Below, in pieces: positions 8,595-17,107 of a stretch of 64,000 nucleotides of DNA. Source of the stretch: Nocardioides albertanoniae (GTDB lineage Bacteria; Actinomycetota; Actinomycetes; Propionibacteriales; Nocardioidaceae); NCBI RefSeq assembly GCF_006716315.1, contig NZ_VFOV01000001.1, forward strand, positions 4,906,508 to 4,970,507, written 5' to 3'. The stretch's first letter is position 1. Each line of letters starts with the position of its first letter. Both the position numbers and the translations under genes were made by a program. The notes under the pieces were generated by a model. It was not told the origin of the DNA. It did no database searches and worked only from the letters and a program-made list of their open reading frames with translations.

Positions 8595-9263
8595 TCAGCC
8601 GAAGAGCTCTTCGAGCGGCTGGTCGTGGTCGACCGTGAGCCCGTACGCCACGGTGCGGGTGTCGATCATGGCCAGGATGCACTCGGTGACGACGTCGGTG
8701 AGGTGCTTGGCGTCGGGGATGCGCTCGTCGAGGTGCACCCAGCGGCGTACGGCACCGAAGACCATCCCGATCAGGCCGTAGATGAGCGGGTCGATCGCCT
8801 TCTTGTCGACCTCGGAGACCTCCACCTGGGCCAGCTCGAAGGCGGTCAGGATGAGCTCCCTGATCCGCACGGCGATCCGGTCGAGGCCCTGCTGGAGAGG
8901 TCCGCTGCCGTTGGGTGCGGTGTCGACGTCGGCCACCTTGTGCAGGAGCGGGTGCTCGAGCGCCCAGTTGACGTAGGCGCCGACGGTGCGGGCGATGATC
9001 TGCCGCATCGAGCCGGTCAGCTCCATCGCCGGCAGCAGCCTGGCCCACAGCCCGGCGAGGATGTCGGCCTGGATGGCCAGGTCGAGCTCGCGGCGGTCGG
9101 CGAAGTGACGGTAGACGACCGAGCGGGAGAGCCCGGCGGCCTCTCCGATCGACTGCAGGCTGATGCTGGCGCCCTCGACCTCGATCAGGCCGATCGCAGC
9201 GTCGACGATGCGCTTGCGTCGGTCATCGTTGTGCCGCTTCCAGCGCACCGCCCGGCCATCCAT
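8595..9263 (-). CDS. TetR-family transcriptional repressor
   Basis: This is a 222-residue one-component repressor. The N-terminal helix-turn-helix is clear (RKRIVDAAIGLIEVEGA, then LQSIGEAAGLSRSVVYRHFADRREL, residues about 16-60). A helical ligand and dimer domain of about 150 residues follows. The gene lies directly downstream of a Baeyer-Villiger-type monooxygenase on the same strand (83-base gap). The arrangement recalls the mycobacterial EthR/EthA pair, although there the genes are divergent. A perfect 7-7-7 inverted repeat starts two bases upstream of the start codon and is the likely autoregulatory operator. The ligand is unknown. Confidence 0.88.
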   Translation of the reverse strand: MDGRAVRWKRHNDDRRKRIVDAAIGLIEVEGASISLQSIGEAAGLSRSVVYRHFADRRELDLAIQADILAGLWARLLPAMELTGSMRQIIARTVGAYVNWALEHPLLHKVADVDTAPNGSGPLQQGLDRIAVRIRELILTAFELAQVEVSEVDKKAIDPLIYGLIGMVFGAVRRWVHLDERIPDAKHLTDVVTECILAMIDTRTVAYGLTVDHDQPLEELFG

Positions 9264-9264
9264 A

Positions 9265-9285
9265 GTGGGACCATCGTAGTCCCAC
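9265..9285. promoter_or_regulatory. inverted repeat, likely TetR operator
   Basis: The perfect dyad GTGGGAC-7-GTCCCAC (arms 9265-9271 and 9279-9285) lies next to the TetR start codon. The half-site GTCCCACT also occurs at 10902-10909 upstream of the monooxygenase gene, which fits control of both genes by the same repressor. Confidence 0.55.
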
Positions 9286-9346
9286 GTACTTCACGCCGGT
9301 CATGGAACCGGTGTCGCACTTACCGCAACGACGCGGCGCGATGACC

Positions 9347-10861
9347 TCAGCCGAAGCGGATCACACCGTCGGCGACCTGCGCCCCGAGCGCCCTCATGTC
9401 GACGAGATAGTTCTGTTTCGCCGCCCAGGGCGCCCGGTCGCCGGCCTTCGGCATCTGGTCCAGCGAGCGCTGGATGTAGCCGGAGGCGAGATCCATGAAC
9501 GGTCGCTCCTCGACGCTCGGGTCCCGGGTCACCGAGGCGACGTCGTAGCCGTTCTCCTCCATGAAGTCGAGCAGCCGGATCACGTAGTCGGTGACCAGGT
9601 CGGCCTTCAGCGTCCACGAGGCGTTGGTGTAGCCGATCGTGTAGGCGAAGTTGGGCATCTCGGTGATCATCAGGCCCTTGTAGGCCATCTGCTCGGGCAG
9701 GCTGATCGCCTCACCGTCGACCGAGTAGTCGATGCCACCGAAGAGCTTGAGGTTGAGCCCGGTCGCGGAGATGACGACGTCGGCCTCGAGCGTCTCGCCG
9801 GACTCGAGCTCGACGCCCTTCGGCACGAACGTCTTGATCCGGTCGGTCACCACCGCGGCGTAGCCCTCGCGGATCGACTTCATCATGTCGCCGTCGGGCA
9901 CGAAGCAGATGCGCTGGTCCCACGGGTCATAAGGCGGGTTGAAGTGGGTGTCGACGTAGGCCACCGCCTCGTCCTTCGTCATGCCGGGTCGGCCGCCTCG
10001 GGCGGAGAGACCGCTGATCCACTGGTCGCGGATCGCCTTCTTGACGACATTCGGCGCCTTGCGGGCCAGCAGGTAGGTGCCGACCGTGAGGCCGATGTTC
10101 TCCCAGCGGACCGCCTCGTGGCCGACCTTCTCGCGCACGCGCTTGAAGGGGAGCTTGTCGAGCAGGCTGAACGGCGCCGACTTCAGCAGCGCGGCGATGG
10201 CGTCCTGGCCCGGACGGGAGAGGATGTACGTCGGGGTGCGCTGCAGCATCGTGACCTTCTCGGCCCTGTCGTCGCCCTTGCCGGCCAGGTTGGGCAGCAG
10301 GGTGACGGCGGTCGCGCCGGAGCCGATGATGACGACCTTCTTGCCCGCGTAGTCGAGCTCCTCGGGCCAGTGCTGGGGGTGGACGAAGGTGCCTTCGAAG
10401 TCGTCCAGGCCGGCGAACTCGGGCTGGTAGCCGCCCTCGTAGTCGTAGTAGCCCGTGCAGTTCCACACGAAGCCGGCCGTGATCTCGTCCGGACCGTCGG
10501 GCGTCTCGACCGAGACCGTCCACTGCTTGTCGGCGGAGCTCCACGCGGCGCCGTCGACCTTGTGGCCGTAGCGGATCAGCTTGTCGATGCCGTAGTCCTT
10601 CGCCGTCTGACGCAGGTAGTCACGGATCTGGTGACCGTCGGCGAGCGCCTGGGAGCTCTCCCACGGGCGCCAGCGGAAGGCGAAGGTGAACATGTCGGAG
10701 TCGGACCGGATCCCGGGGTAGCGGAACAGGTCCCAGGTGCCACCGCTGGCCTCGCGCTGCTCCAGGATCGCGAGCGTCTTTCCGGGCAGGCGCTCGCGGA
10801 GCTGGGCGGCGGCGCCGATGCCGGAGACGCCGGCACCGATGATGAGTACGTCGACATGCAT
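9347..10861 (-). CDS. flavin-containing Baeyer-Villiger-type monooxygenase (EthA-like)
   Basis: This 504-residue flavoprotein uses FAD and NADPH to insert oxygen into ketones or to oxidise soft heteroatoms. The FAD Rossmann motif IGAGVSGIGAA is at residues 8-18. The Baeyer-Villiger fingerprint FxGxxxHxxxW is intact as FEGTFVHPQHW at 155-165. The NADPH motif IIGSGATAVTLLP is at about 178-190, and an ISATGLNLKLFGG segment closes the second FAD contact. Length and motifs match EthA/MoxY-like type I enzymes of actinobacteria. Upstream, 10882-10902 holds a CAGGGT/ACCCTG dyad followed by a half-site like that of the adjacent TetR operator. The natural substrate cannot be deduced. Confidence 0.88.
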   Translation of the reverse strand: MHVDVLIIGAGVSGIGAAAQLRERLPGKTLAILEQREASGGTWDLFRYPGIRSDSDMFTFAFRWRPWESSQALADGHQIRDYLRQTAKDYGIDKLIRYGHKVDGAAWSSADKQWTVSVETPDGPDEITAGFVWNCTGYYDYEGGYQPEFAGLDDFEGTFVHPQHWPEELDYAGKKVVIIGSGATAVTLLPNLAGKGDDRAEKVTMLQRTPTYILSRPGQDAIAALLKSAPFSLLDKLPFKRVREKVGHEAVRWENIGLTVGTYLLARKAPNVVKKAIRDQWISGLSARGGRPGMTKDEAVAYVDTHFNPPYDPWDQRICFVPDGDMMKSIREGYAAVVTDRIKTFVPKGVELESGETLEADVVISATGLNLKLFGGIDYSVDGEAISLPEQMAYKGLMITEMPNFAYTIGYTNASWTLKADLVTDYVIRLLDFMEENGYDVASVTRDPSVEERPFMDLASGYIQRSLDQMPKAGDRAPWAAKQNYLVDMRALGAQVADGVIRFG

Positions 10862-11135
10862 ATCGCCAGGCTAGCCGGAACCAGGGTCATTGCGACACCC
10901 TGTCCCACTAACTTTTGCAAGCACAGCAGATTCCTACCGCTGAGGAACGGACCGGCAACATCGCCGATTTTCCCTTCCAGGCGTACCCGCGGGTCACTAC
11001 GCTGCCGTCGGCAGCCGTGGGGGGCGGCACGCGTCCACGGCGATCCGAGGTCTGACACCTGTCGCTTTCGATGGCCGGGGCTGCGCCACGAACCCGATCG
11101 CAAGGTGCGATCCATGGTCTTCGAAAGGTTTTCGA

Positions 11136-11948
11136 GTGTTCAGTTTCGTTCGCGCCGGCGCGGTTGTCGCCGGCATCGCCCTGGCCGGCCTCGCGACGGC
11201 TCCGGCGTTCGCCACCGGCGATCACGGTCACGGTGACCCGAAGGGCAACAACGGCACCGTCAAGATCATCAAGCACGGCAACATCGACGACATCCCTGAC
11301 AACGAGCCCCACGTCGGCTGCCAGCTCGATGTCGAGTGGTACGGCTTCGACGAGGGCCAGGACGTCATCTCGAAGATCAACTTCGAGCTGCACGCCCCGA
11401 CCCTGACCGGCGAGCTCACCGTCGACGGCCCGTCCGAGGTCTACGTCGGCGAGGACGCCGCGTCCGGCGCCGGCAACGACCTCGACGCCCGCCAGACCTA
11501 CACGCTCTCCTCCACCGGCCTCGCCCACCCCAAGCAGGGTTTCCACGTGAAGGTCACCGTCGAGACGCCGCACAGCAAGGGCAACGAGACGAAGTCGAAG
11601 GTCCTCTGGTTCCAGAACTGCGAGACCGAGGAGCCCACCGAGGAGCCCACGCCGACCCCGTCCGAGTCGACGCCCGCCGAGGAGCCGTCCGAGGAGCCGT
11701 CTGAGACCCCGACCGAGGCCACCCCGGTCGCCGACGAGCCCGCCGAGGAGACCTCCTCCGCTGCTCCGGTCGCCGAGGACGACTCCGCGGTGCCGACCAA
11801 CATCGACGCCGGTCTCGCCGGCGAGAACGACTCGCCCGTGCCCGCGATGTGGCCGCTGCTGGCCATGCTCGCCGGCGCTGCCGCCGCCGGCACCGCGCTC
11901 GTCGTGGTCCTGCGTCGCCGCGCTGCCGCTCTGGTCCGCAACGACTGA
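11136..11948 (+). CDS. secreted surface protein with C-terminal membrane anchor
   Basis: The 270-residue exported protein starts at GTG 11136, with GAAAGG at 11123-11128 as RBS. Residues 1-26 are a signal peptide (cleavage after AFA). A globular domain of about 130 residues with two cysteines follows, then a Pro/Glu/Thr/Ser-rich stalk of about 70 residues (EEPTEEPTPTPS type). Next come a VPTNIDAG motif, a hydrophobic helix (MWPLLAMLAGAAAAGTALVVV) and an Arg-rich end. The order short motif, hydrophobic span and positive tail is that of a sorting signal, but the motif is not a classical LPXTG. It may therefore be either sortase-attached or simply membrane-anchored. The globular domain is not recognised. 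Confidence 0.7.
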   Translation: MFSFVRAGAVVAGIALAGLATAPAFATGDHGHGDPKGNNGTVKIIKHGNIDDIPDNEPHVGCQLDVEWYGFDEGQDVISKINFELHAPTLTGELTVDGPSEVYVGEDAASGAGNDLDARQTYTLSSTGLAHPKQGFHVKVTVETPHSKGNETKSKVLWFQNCETEEPTEEPTPTPSESTPAEEPSEEPSETPTEATPVADEPAEETSSAAPVAEDDSAVPTNIDAGLAGENDSPVPAMWPLLAMLAGAAAAGTALVVVLRRRAAALVRND

Positions 11949-11964
11949 GCTCACCCGCTGAGAG

Positions 11965-12006
11965 AACGGCGCGGCGTACGACCTTCGGGTCGTACGCCGC
12001 GCCGTT
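11965..12006. terminator. strong bidirectional terminator
   Basis: A perfect 19-bp inverted repeat (arms 11965-11983 and 11988-12006) closes with a TTCG tetraloop, followed by TTCTC. It lies between two convergent genes and can serve both. Confidence 0.9.
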
Positions 12007-12030
12007 TCTCGTTCGCAGCTGTGTTGGTCC

Positions 12031-13209
12031 TCAGTCCTGCACCGCGGCGCCCTTCTCGATGAGTGCGTCGACGTCGGCGACGCCCCAGGCGGCGAGCGCG
12101 TCGCGGGTGTGCTGACCGGCGCTGGCCGACGGCGCCGCACCCAAGGTGGAGGCCGTGCGGCTGAACCGCGGAGCGGGAGCGGGCTGGGTGACACCGTGGT
12201 GGGTGACGTACGTCTGGCGGGCCTGCAGGTGGGGGTGCTCGGCGGCCTCGGACGGGGTGAGCACGGGGGCGACGCAGGCGTCGGTGCCCTCGAAGAGCTC
12301 GGCCCACTCGGCCATCGTCTTGCTCGCGAAGGTCTTGGCGAAGAGGTCGCGCATCTCGTCGTAGCGCTCCATCTCGTACTGCCCCGGGCAGACGCCGTCG
12401 AGCCCGAGCCGGGTGACCATCTCGGCGAAGAACTTGCCCTCGAGCGCACCGACCGCGACCTGGCGGCCGTCGGCGGTGTCGTAGAGCGCGTAGAACGGCA
12501 TCGCGCCGTCGAGCAGGTTGCTCTGCCGCTGCTCGTGCCAGGCGCCGGAGGCGAGCATGCCGGAGATCATCGTGGCGAGGTGGGCGGTGCCGTCCACGAT
12601 CGCCGCGTCGACGACCTGGCCCTCGCCGGTGGTCTTGGCCTCGACGAGCGCCGCGAGGATGCCCATCACCAGATAGGTGGACCCACCACCGAAGTCACCG
12701 AGCAGGTTGAGCGGGAAGTGCGGTCGGGCGCGGTCCTGACCGAGCCCGTTGAGCACGCCGGTGGTGGCGATGTAGGTGAGGTCGTGGCCGGCCGACTGGG
12801 CCAGCGGGCCGTCCTGGCCCCAGCCGGTCATCCGGCCGTAGACGAGGCGCGGGTTGCGCTCCAGGCAGGTGTCGGGGCCCAGCCCGAGGCGGTCGGTGAC
12901 GCCCGGACGCAGCCCCTCGATGAGCACATCCGCACTCTCCACCAGCTGCAGGACGGTCTCGACGGCGTCAGGGTTCTTGAGGTCCAGCGCGATGCTCGGA
13001 CGGCCGCGGGTCAGCAGATCTCCGGAGCCACCGCCGAGCACATTTCCGCCCGGGCGGTCGACCCGGATCACGTCCGCGCCCATGTCGGCCAAGAGCGTGC
13101 ACGCGTGCGGCCCCGGCCCGATCCCGGCCAGCTCGACGACCTTGACCCCGCGGAGGGGACCCGTGCCCTGGCCCAACGTCACTGTGGATTTCTCCATCGA
13201 CTCAGTCAT
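12031..13209 (-). CDS. CoA-transferase family III protein, alpha-methylacyl-CoA racemase type
   Basis: This 392-residue enzyme belongs to the CaiB/BaiF (family III) group. It probably epimerises 2-methylacyl-CoA between R and S forms so that branched acyl chains can enter beta-oxidation. The evidence is the N-terminal PLRGVKVVELAGIGPGPHA segment, the GADVIRVDRPGG motif, and a His in QSAGHDLTYIA paired with an Asp in NLLGDFGGGS. These are the catalytic His and Asp of the racemase subgroup, rather than the single acyl-carrying Asp of true CoA transferases. The stop faces the strong terminator. The start at ATG 13209 is 79 bases from the divergent kinase gene. A transferase role is less likely but possible. 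Confidence 0.85.
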   Translation of the reverse strand: MTESMEKSTVTLGQGTGPLRGVKVVELAGIGPGPHACTLLADMGADVIRVDRPGGNVLGGGSGDLLTRGRPSIALDLKNPDAVETVLQLVESADVLIEGLRPGVTDRLGLGPDTCLERNPRLVYGRMTGWGQDGPLAQSAGHDLTYIATTGVLNGLGQDRARPHFPLNLLGDFGGGSTYLVMGILAALVEAKTTGEGQVVDAAIVDGTAHLATMISGMLASGAWHEQRQSNLLDGAMPFYALYDTADGRQVAVGALEGKFFAEMVTRLGLDGVCPGQYEMERYDEMRDLFAKTFASKTMAEWAELFEGTDACVAPVLTPSEAAEHPHLQARQTYVTHHGVTQPAPAPRFSRTASTLGAAPSASAGQHTRDALAAWGVADVDALIEKGAAVQD

Positions 13210-13288
13210 GCGAGCGATCTTCGCAGAGTCGGTTACCGTACGTCAGTCTTGCAGTGCACGGACCGGACCGGTCCAGGAAGGCGAACCG

Positions 13289-15109
13289 TTGTCCCGCGAC
13301 ACCAGCCCGCCCCCTCCTCCGAACTCGTCCCAGCCCCTCACCTCCGACGACCCGCGCGAGGTGGGGCCGTACGTGCTCCTCGGGCGTCTCGGCCGGGGCG
13401 GGATGGGCGTCGTCTACCTGGGCAGGTCCGCCGACGGCGCGCTGGCCGCGGTCAAGATCATCCTTCCCGAGCTGGCCGCTGACCAGTCGTTCCGGCGACG
13501 GTTCGGGCGGGAGATCGAATCTGCGATGCGCGTCCGCAGCCGGTTCACCGCCCGCGTGCTGGCCGCCGACGCGGAGGCCGAGCAGCCCTGGCTGGCGACC
13601 GAGTTCGTCCCCGACCCACCGCTCAACCGACGGGTCGGTCCGCACGCGGCGCTGCCGGAGGCCGACGTACGCACGGTGGTGGACGGCACCGCACAGGCGC
13701 TGCGAGCGATCCATGCCGTCGGGCTCGTGCATCGAGACATCAAGCCCGGCAACATCCTGTACGGCACCGGCGACCCGTGCGTGATCGACATGGGCATCGC
13801 GAGGTCGGTCGACGACACCGCGCTGACCCAGACCGGGCGCAACGTCGGCACCGTGGGCTACCAGGCTCCCGAGCAGCTCCGCACCGGCACGTTCTCCAGC
13901 GCGGTCGACATCTGGGGCCTCGGGCTGGTGGCGTTCGTGTGTGCCACCGGCGAGTGGCCCTACGCCGGCGAGATCGGTTCGATGGGCCACCTGCTCAGCG
14001 ACGAGCAACCCGACCTCGGCCACTGCCCCGACTATCTCCGCCCGCTCGTCCAGGCCTGCCTGGCGTCCGACCCCACGGCCCGCCCGACCGCCGAAGACAT
14101 CGTGGCTGCCAACGGCGACTGGACCCGTCTGGGCCCCCGCGTCTCCCTGGAGGCCGACACCGAGGTACGTCCGACGTCGTCGAGCACCGGCGCCGCGGAC
14201 GTCGCGGGCGACACCCCCGCACCTCATCAGGCACAGACCCACCCCGAGACGGAGGCTCCGACGGGCGCTCGCCGTTACCGGGTCATCGCCGCCGTCGTCG
14301 CGGCGATCGCGGTCCTGGCCACGGCCGTCGTCGTCTTCGCCGTCACCCGCGGCTCGACGCCCGACACCGTCGCGGTGGACCCGGCACGGTCGGGCTCGAG
14401 CTCGTCGGCAGGTGCATCTGCCGGGTCGAGCGCTTCGGGCAACGGACGGAACGTCCCTGACGGCGCGATCTCGCTCGGCGGAGAGTCGGCGTCCGGCCGG
14501 CCGTCCGCCCCCTCCTCGGCCGACGAGGCGTCCTCCGGAGCGAAGACCTTCGACGTCGGCACGGTGACGATCTCGGGCAGGGCGAAGTACGGCACCCGGT
14601 TGACGGCCGCCGCCTCCGGCTGGGCTCCGGCACCGACGAGCGCGACCTGCGTCTGGTATCGCGACAACAGTCGGCTCAGCACGGACGGGTCCTGCGCGTA
14701 CACGGTCCAGACCGGCGACATCGACCACCGGATCAAGGCGGTGCTCACCGGTCGCGCGAGTGGCTACCGGGCGGCGGACCGCTCCTCGGCGTACACCTCG
14801 ACCGTGACGAAACCCTGGCTCGACGTGCCCGTTCCGACGCTGTCCGGCACCGCGCGGGTGGGCCGGTCGGTGACCTGCTCCACGACGGAGCAGTCGGGGG
14901 TGACGTACCGGATCAAGTTCTACCGCCGCACCGACAGCGGCCCGGTGCAGTTCGGCGGCACCCGCGAGAAGGCCACGCCCAGATCCTCCGCGACGGTCCC
15001 GAAGAAGGCACAGGGTCGCGAGATCTACTGCACGATCCACGGCATCAAGACCGGATACAAGAGTCAAGCGCGTGAGAGCGACACACGCGGGCCCGTCAGA
15101 GCGGCGTAA
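13289..15109 (+). CDS. receptor-like Ser/Thr protein kinase (first of tandem pair)
   Basis: The 606-residue PknB-type kinase starts at TTG 13289, with AGGAAGG upstream (13276-13282). After a proline-rich leader the kinase domain runs over about residues 26-285: glycine loop LGRGGMGVVY (34-43), Lys56 in AAVKII, catalytic HRDIKPGN (Asp150), activation segment DMG at 167-169 instead of DFG, and YQAPEQ at 191-196. One transmembrane helix lies at about 332-353. A Ser-rich linker and Ig-like repeats (VTISGRAKYGTRLTA, TLSGTARVGRSVTC) follow outside the cell, probably sensing a wall or extracellular ligand. The Phe-to-Met change in DFG is uncommon, but all catalytic polar residues are present. It is paralogous to the next gene. 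Confidence 0.9.
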   Translation: MSRDTSPPPPPNSSQPLTSDDPREVGPYVLLGRLGRGGMGVVYLGRSADGALAAVKIILPELAADQSFRRRFGREIESAMRVRSRFTARVLAADAEAEQPWLATEFVPDPPLNRRVGPHAALPEADVRTVVDGTAQALRAIHAVGLVHRDIKPGNILYGTGDPCVIDMGIARSVDDTALTQTGRNVGTVGYQAPEQLRTGTFSSAVDIWGLGLVAFVCATGEWPYAGEIGSMGHLLSDEQPDLGHCPDYLRPLVQACLASDPTARPTAEDIVAANGDWTRLGPRVSLEADTEVRPTSSSTGAADVAGDTPAPHQAQTHPETEAPTGARRYRVIAAVVAAIAVLATAVVVFAVTRGSTPDTVAVDPARSGSSSSAGASAGSSASGNGRNVPDGAISLGGESASGRPSAPSSADEASSGAKTFDVGTVTISGRAKYGTRLTAAASGWAPAPTSATCVWYRDNSRLSTDGSCAYTVQTGDIDHRIKAVLTGRASGYRAADRSSAYTSTVTKPWLDVPVPTLSGTARVGRSVTCSTTEQSGVTYRIKFYRRTDSGPVQFGGTREKATPRSSATVPKKAQGREIYCTIHGIKTGYKSQARESDTRGPVRAA

Positions 15110-15168
15110 CTGCCACCTTGCCCGCTGGTCCGATACGCTCCGACGCACACCTGCACAGGAGAGAAACG

Positions 15169-16941
15169 TTGTCTCGGGACACCCCCGCATCCCCCCAGCC
15201 CCCGGTCCCGTCGGGCCCGACCCAGACCGGATCGACCCCGATCGGCCCGACCCCGACCGGATCGACCCAACCCGGCCCGATCCCGCCCAGTCCGCTGACC
15301 GCGAACGATCCTCGCGAGATGGGGCCGTACTCCCTGACCGGCCGCCTCGGGCACGGCGGCATGGGCGTCGTCTATCTGGGTGAGGACGAGCACGGCACCA
15401 GAGCCGCGGTGAAGGCGATCCTCCCCGAGCTCACCTCCGACCCCGGGTTCCGTGCCCGCTTCGAGCGGGAGATCGAGGCGGCCAAGAAGGTCCGGAGCCG
15501 GTTCACCGCGGACGTCCTCGCCGCCGACCCCGCCGCGGAGCACCCGTGGATGGCGAGCGAATACATCGCCGATCCGCCGCTCAGCCAGCTGGTCGCATCC
15601 GGCGAACGGCTCTCCGAGATCGACGTACGCCAGCTGGTCGCCGGGGTCGCCGAGGCACTCGCCGCGGTGCACGGCACCGGCCTCGTGCACCGTGACATCA
15701 AGCCGGGCAACATCCTCTACGGCACCACCGACCCGTGCCTGATCGACCTCGGCATCGCCCGTGCCGTCGACGGGACCGCGCTGACCCAGGCCGGCAAGGC
15801 CGTCGGCACCTACGGCTACCAGGCACCTGAGCAGGTGCAGACCGGCACCTTCTCCGCCGCCGTCGACATCTGGGCGCTGGGTCTGGTCGCCTTCGTCGCC
15901 GCCACCGGCCGCTGGCCGTTCAGCGGCGAGATCGGCTCGATGGGTCATCTCCTCAAGGGCGAGTCGGCCAACCTGAGCTTCTGCCCCGACTACCTGCGTC
16001 CGCTGGTCGCCGCCTGCCTGGCCGAGGAGCCGACCGCACGCCCATCGGCCGCCGACATCCTCGCCACCAACGGCGACTGGTCGCTCCTGCCCGCTCCGGT
16101 CACCTCCGAGGAGGAGACCACCATCCGTACGCTGTCGGGGATCCCTGCGGTCGCGCCCGCTGCTGCCGAGCCGCCCGAGCCGGCGGCACCGACCGATACG
16201 GCCGACCTGATCGCGCCGGTGACGCCCGCGACGATGCCGGTTGCGACGCCGGGGGCCGACGCCGCGGCCTCCTCCGGCAAGAGCCCTGCGTCCGCACAGC
16301 GCGGACGCCGCCTGAAGATGGCGTCGCTGGTCGCCGCAGCGGTGGTGCTGCTCTCGGCGGGCGTCGCCGTCGCCTCCAACCAGGGGCTCGTGCCCGGTCT
16401 CGGCAACACCTCGGCCACCGTCGACACGTCTCCCTCCGCGAAGCCGACCGCCGGCGGCGACAGCGACGCACCGGCCTCCTCGGCGGACGCCGCCTCGACC
16501 ACCGTGCCGGATCCCGGCGTGACCGGTGCACCCGACGACGGCGCCGAGACCGTCGAGGAGATCGTGCCCGGCAGCGTCGAGGTCAGCGGCGAGGCGGTGC
16601 CCGGCGGGTCGCTGGTCGCCAGCGCGGTCGGCTGGGACCCGATGCCGACCGACAGCTACTGCGTCTGGTCCAGCGGCGGCACCGAGATCCTCGACGGACC
16701 CTGCGGCTACAAGGTCCGCGACTCCGACGCCGGCTCCTCGATCACGGTCACCATGACGGGCTCCGCCGACGGGTTCGCCAAGGCGAGCGCGTCCGGCTCC
16801 TCCGCCATGGTCAGCGAGCCCGTCGAGGAGCCCTCCGACGAGACGCCGACCGCCGAGCCGACGGAGTCCGAGACGCCCGAGCCGACCGAGACCCCGACGG
16901 AGCCGACGGAGCCGACCGAGACACCCTCGGCGTCGGAGTAG
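15169..16941 (+). CDS. receptor-like Ser/Thr protein kinase (second of tandem pair)
   Basis: The 590-residue kinase is paralogous to its neighbour and starts 59 bases after it, also at TTG (15169), with AGGAGAG at 15157-15163. The first residues (MSRDT) match the neighbour, which supports both TTG starts. The leader is Pro/Thr/Gly-rich with a GPTPTGST-like repeat. Kinase features: LGHGGMGVVY (60-69), Lys82, HRDIKPGN (Asp176), DLG at 193-195, YQAPEQ. The transmembrane helix is at about 385-404. A single Ig-like module follows (VEVSGEAVPGGSLVA to about VTMTGSADGFAKA), then a Pro/Thr/Glu-rich C-terminus. The pair was probably made by tandem duplication and may respond to related signals. Substrates are unknown. 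Confidence 0.9.
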   Translation: MSRDTPASPQPPVPSGPTQTGSTPIGPTPTGSTQPGPIPPSPLTANDPREMGPYSLTGRLGHGGMGVVYLGEDEHGTRAAVKAILPELTSDPGFRARFEREIEAAKKVRSRFTADVLAADPAAEHPWMASEYIADPPLSQLVASGERLSEIDVRQLVAGVAEALAAVHGTGLVHRDIKPGNILYGTTDPCLIDLGIARAVDGTALTQAGKAVGTYGYQAPEQVQTGTFSAAVDIWALGLVAFVAATGRWPFSGEIGSMGHLLKGESANLSFCPDYLRPLVAACLAEEPTARPSAADILATNGDWSLLPAPVTSEEETTIRTLSGIPAVAPAAAEPPEPAAPTDTADLIAPVTPATMPVATPGADAAASSGKSPASAQRGRRLKMASLVAAAVVLLSAGVAVASNQGLVPGLGNTSATVDTSPSAKPTAGGDSDAPASSADAASTTVPDPGVTGAPDDGAETVEEIVPGSVEVSGEAVPGGSLVASAVGWDPMPTDSYCVWSSGGTEILDGPCGYKVRDSDAGSSITVTMTGSADGFAKASASGSSAMVSEPVEEPSDETPTAEPTESETPEPTETPTEPTEPTETPSASE

Positions 16942-17107
16942 GCGCCGTTCCCGGGGGTCGAGGCCCTCGGATCGAGCCCGCTGCGAGAGCCAGATCACAC
17001 GGTTGCAGAGGTTGGATCGATCAAGGTGGCCCGGGCTCCCGGGATGCCGATAATCGAGCCTGGCGGGGTGTGCCGTCCCTTCTTCCCGAGCAACCGAAAG
17101 TTGAGCT

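Noticed and set aside
9302..11236. Long plus-strand open frame opposite the monooxygenase
   Set aside because: It is the mirror of a well-supported flavoprotein gene; composition is repetitive Arg/Val/Asp without known domains.
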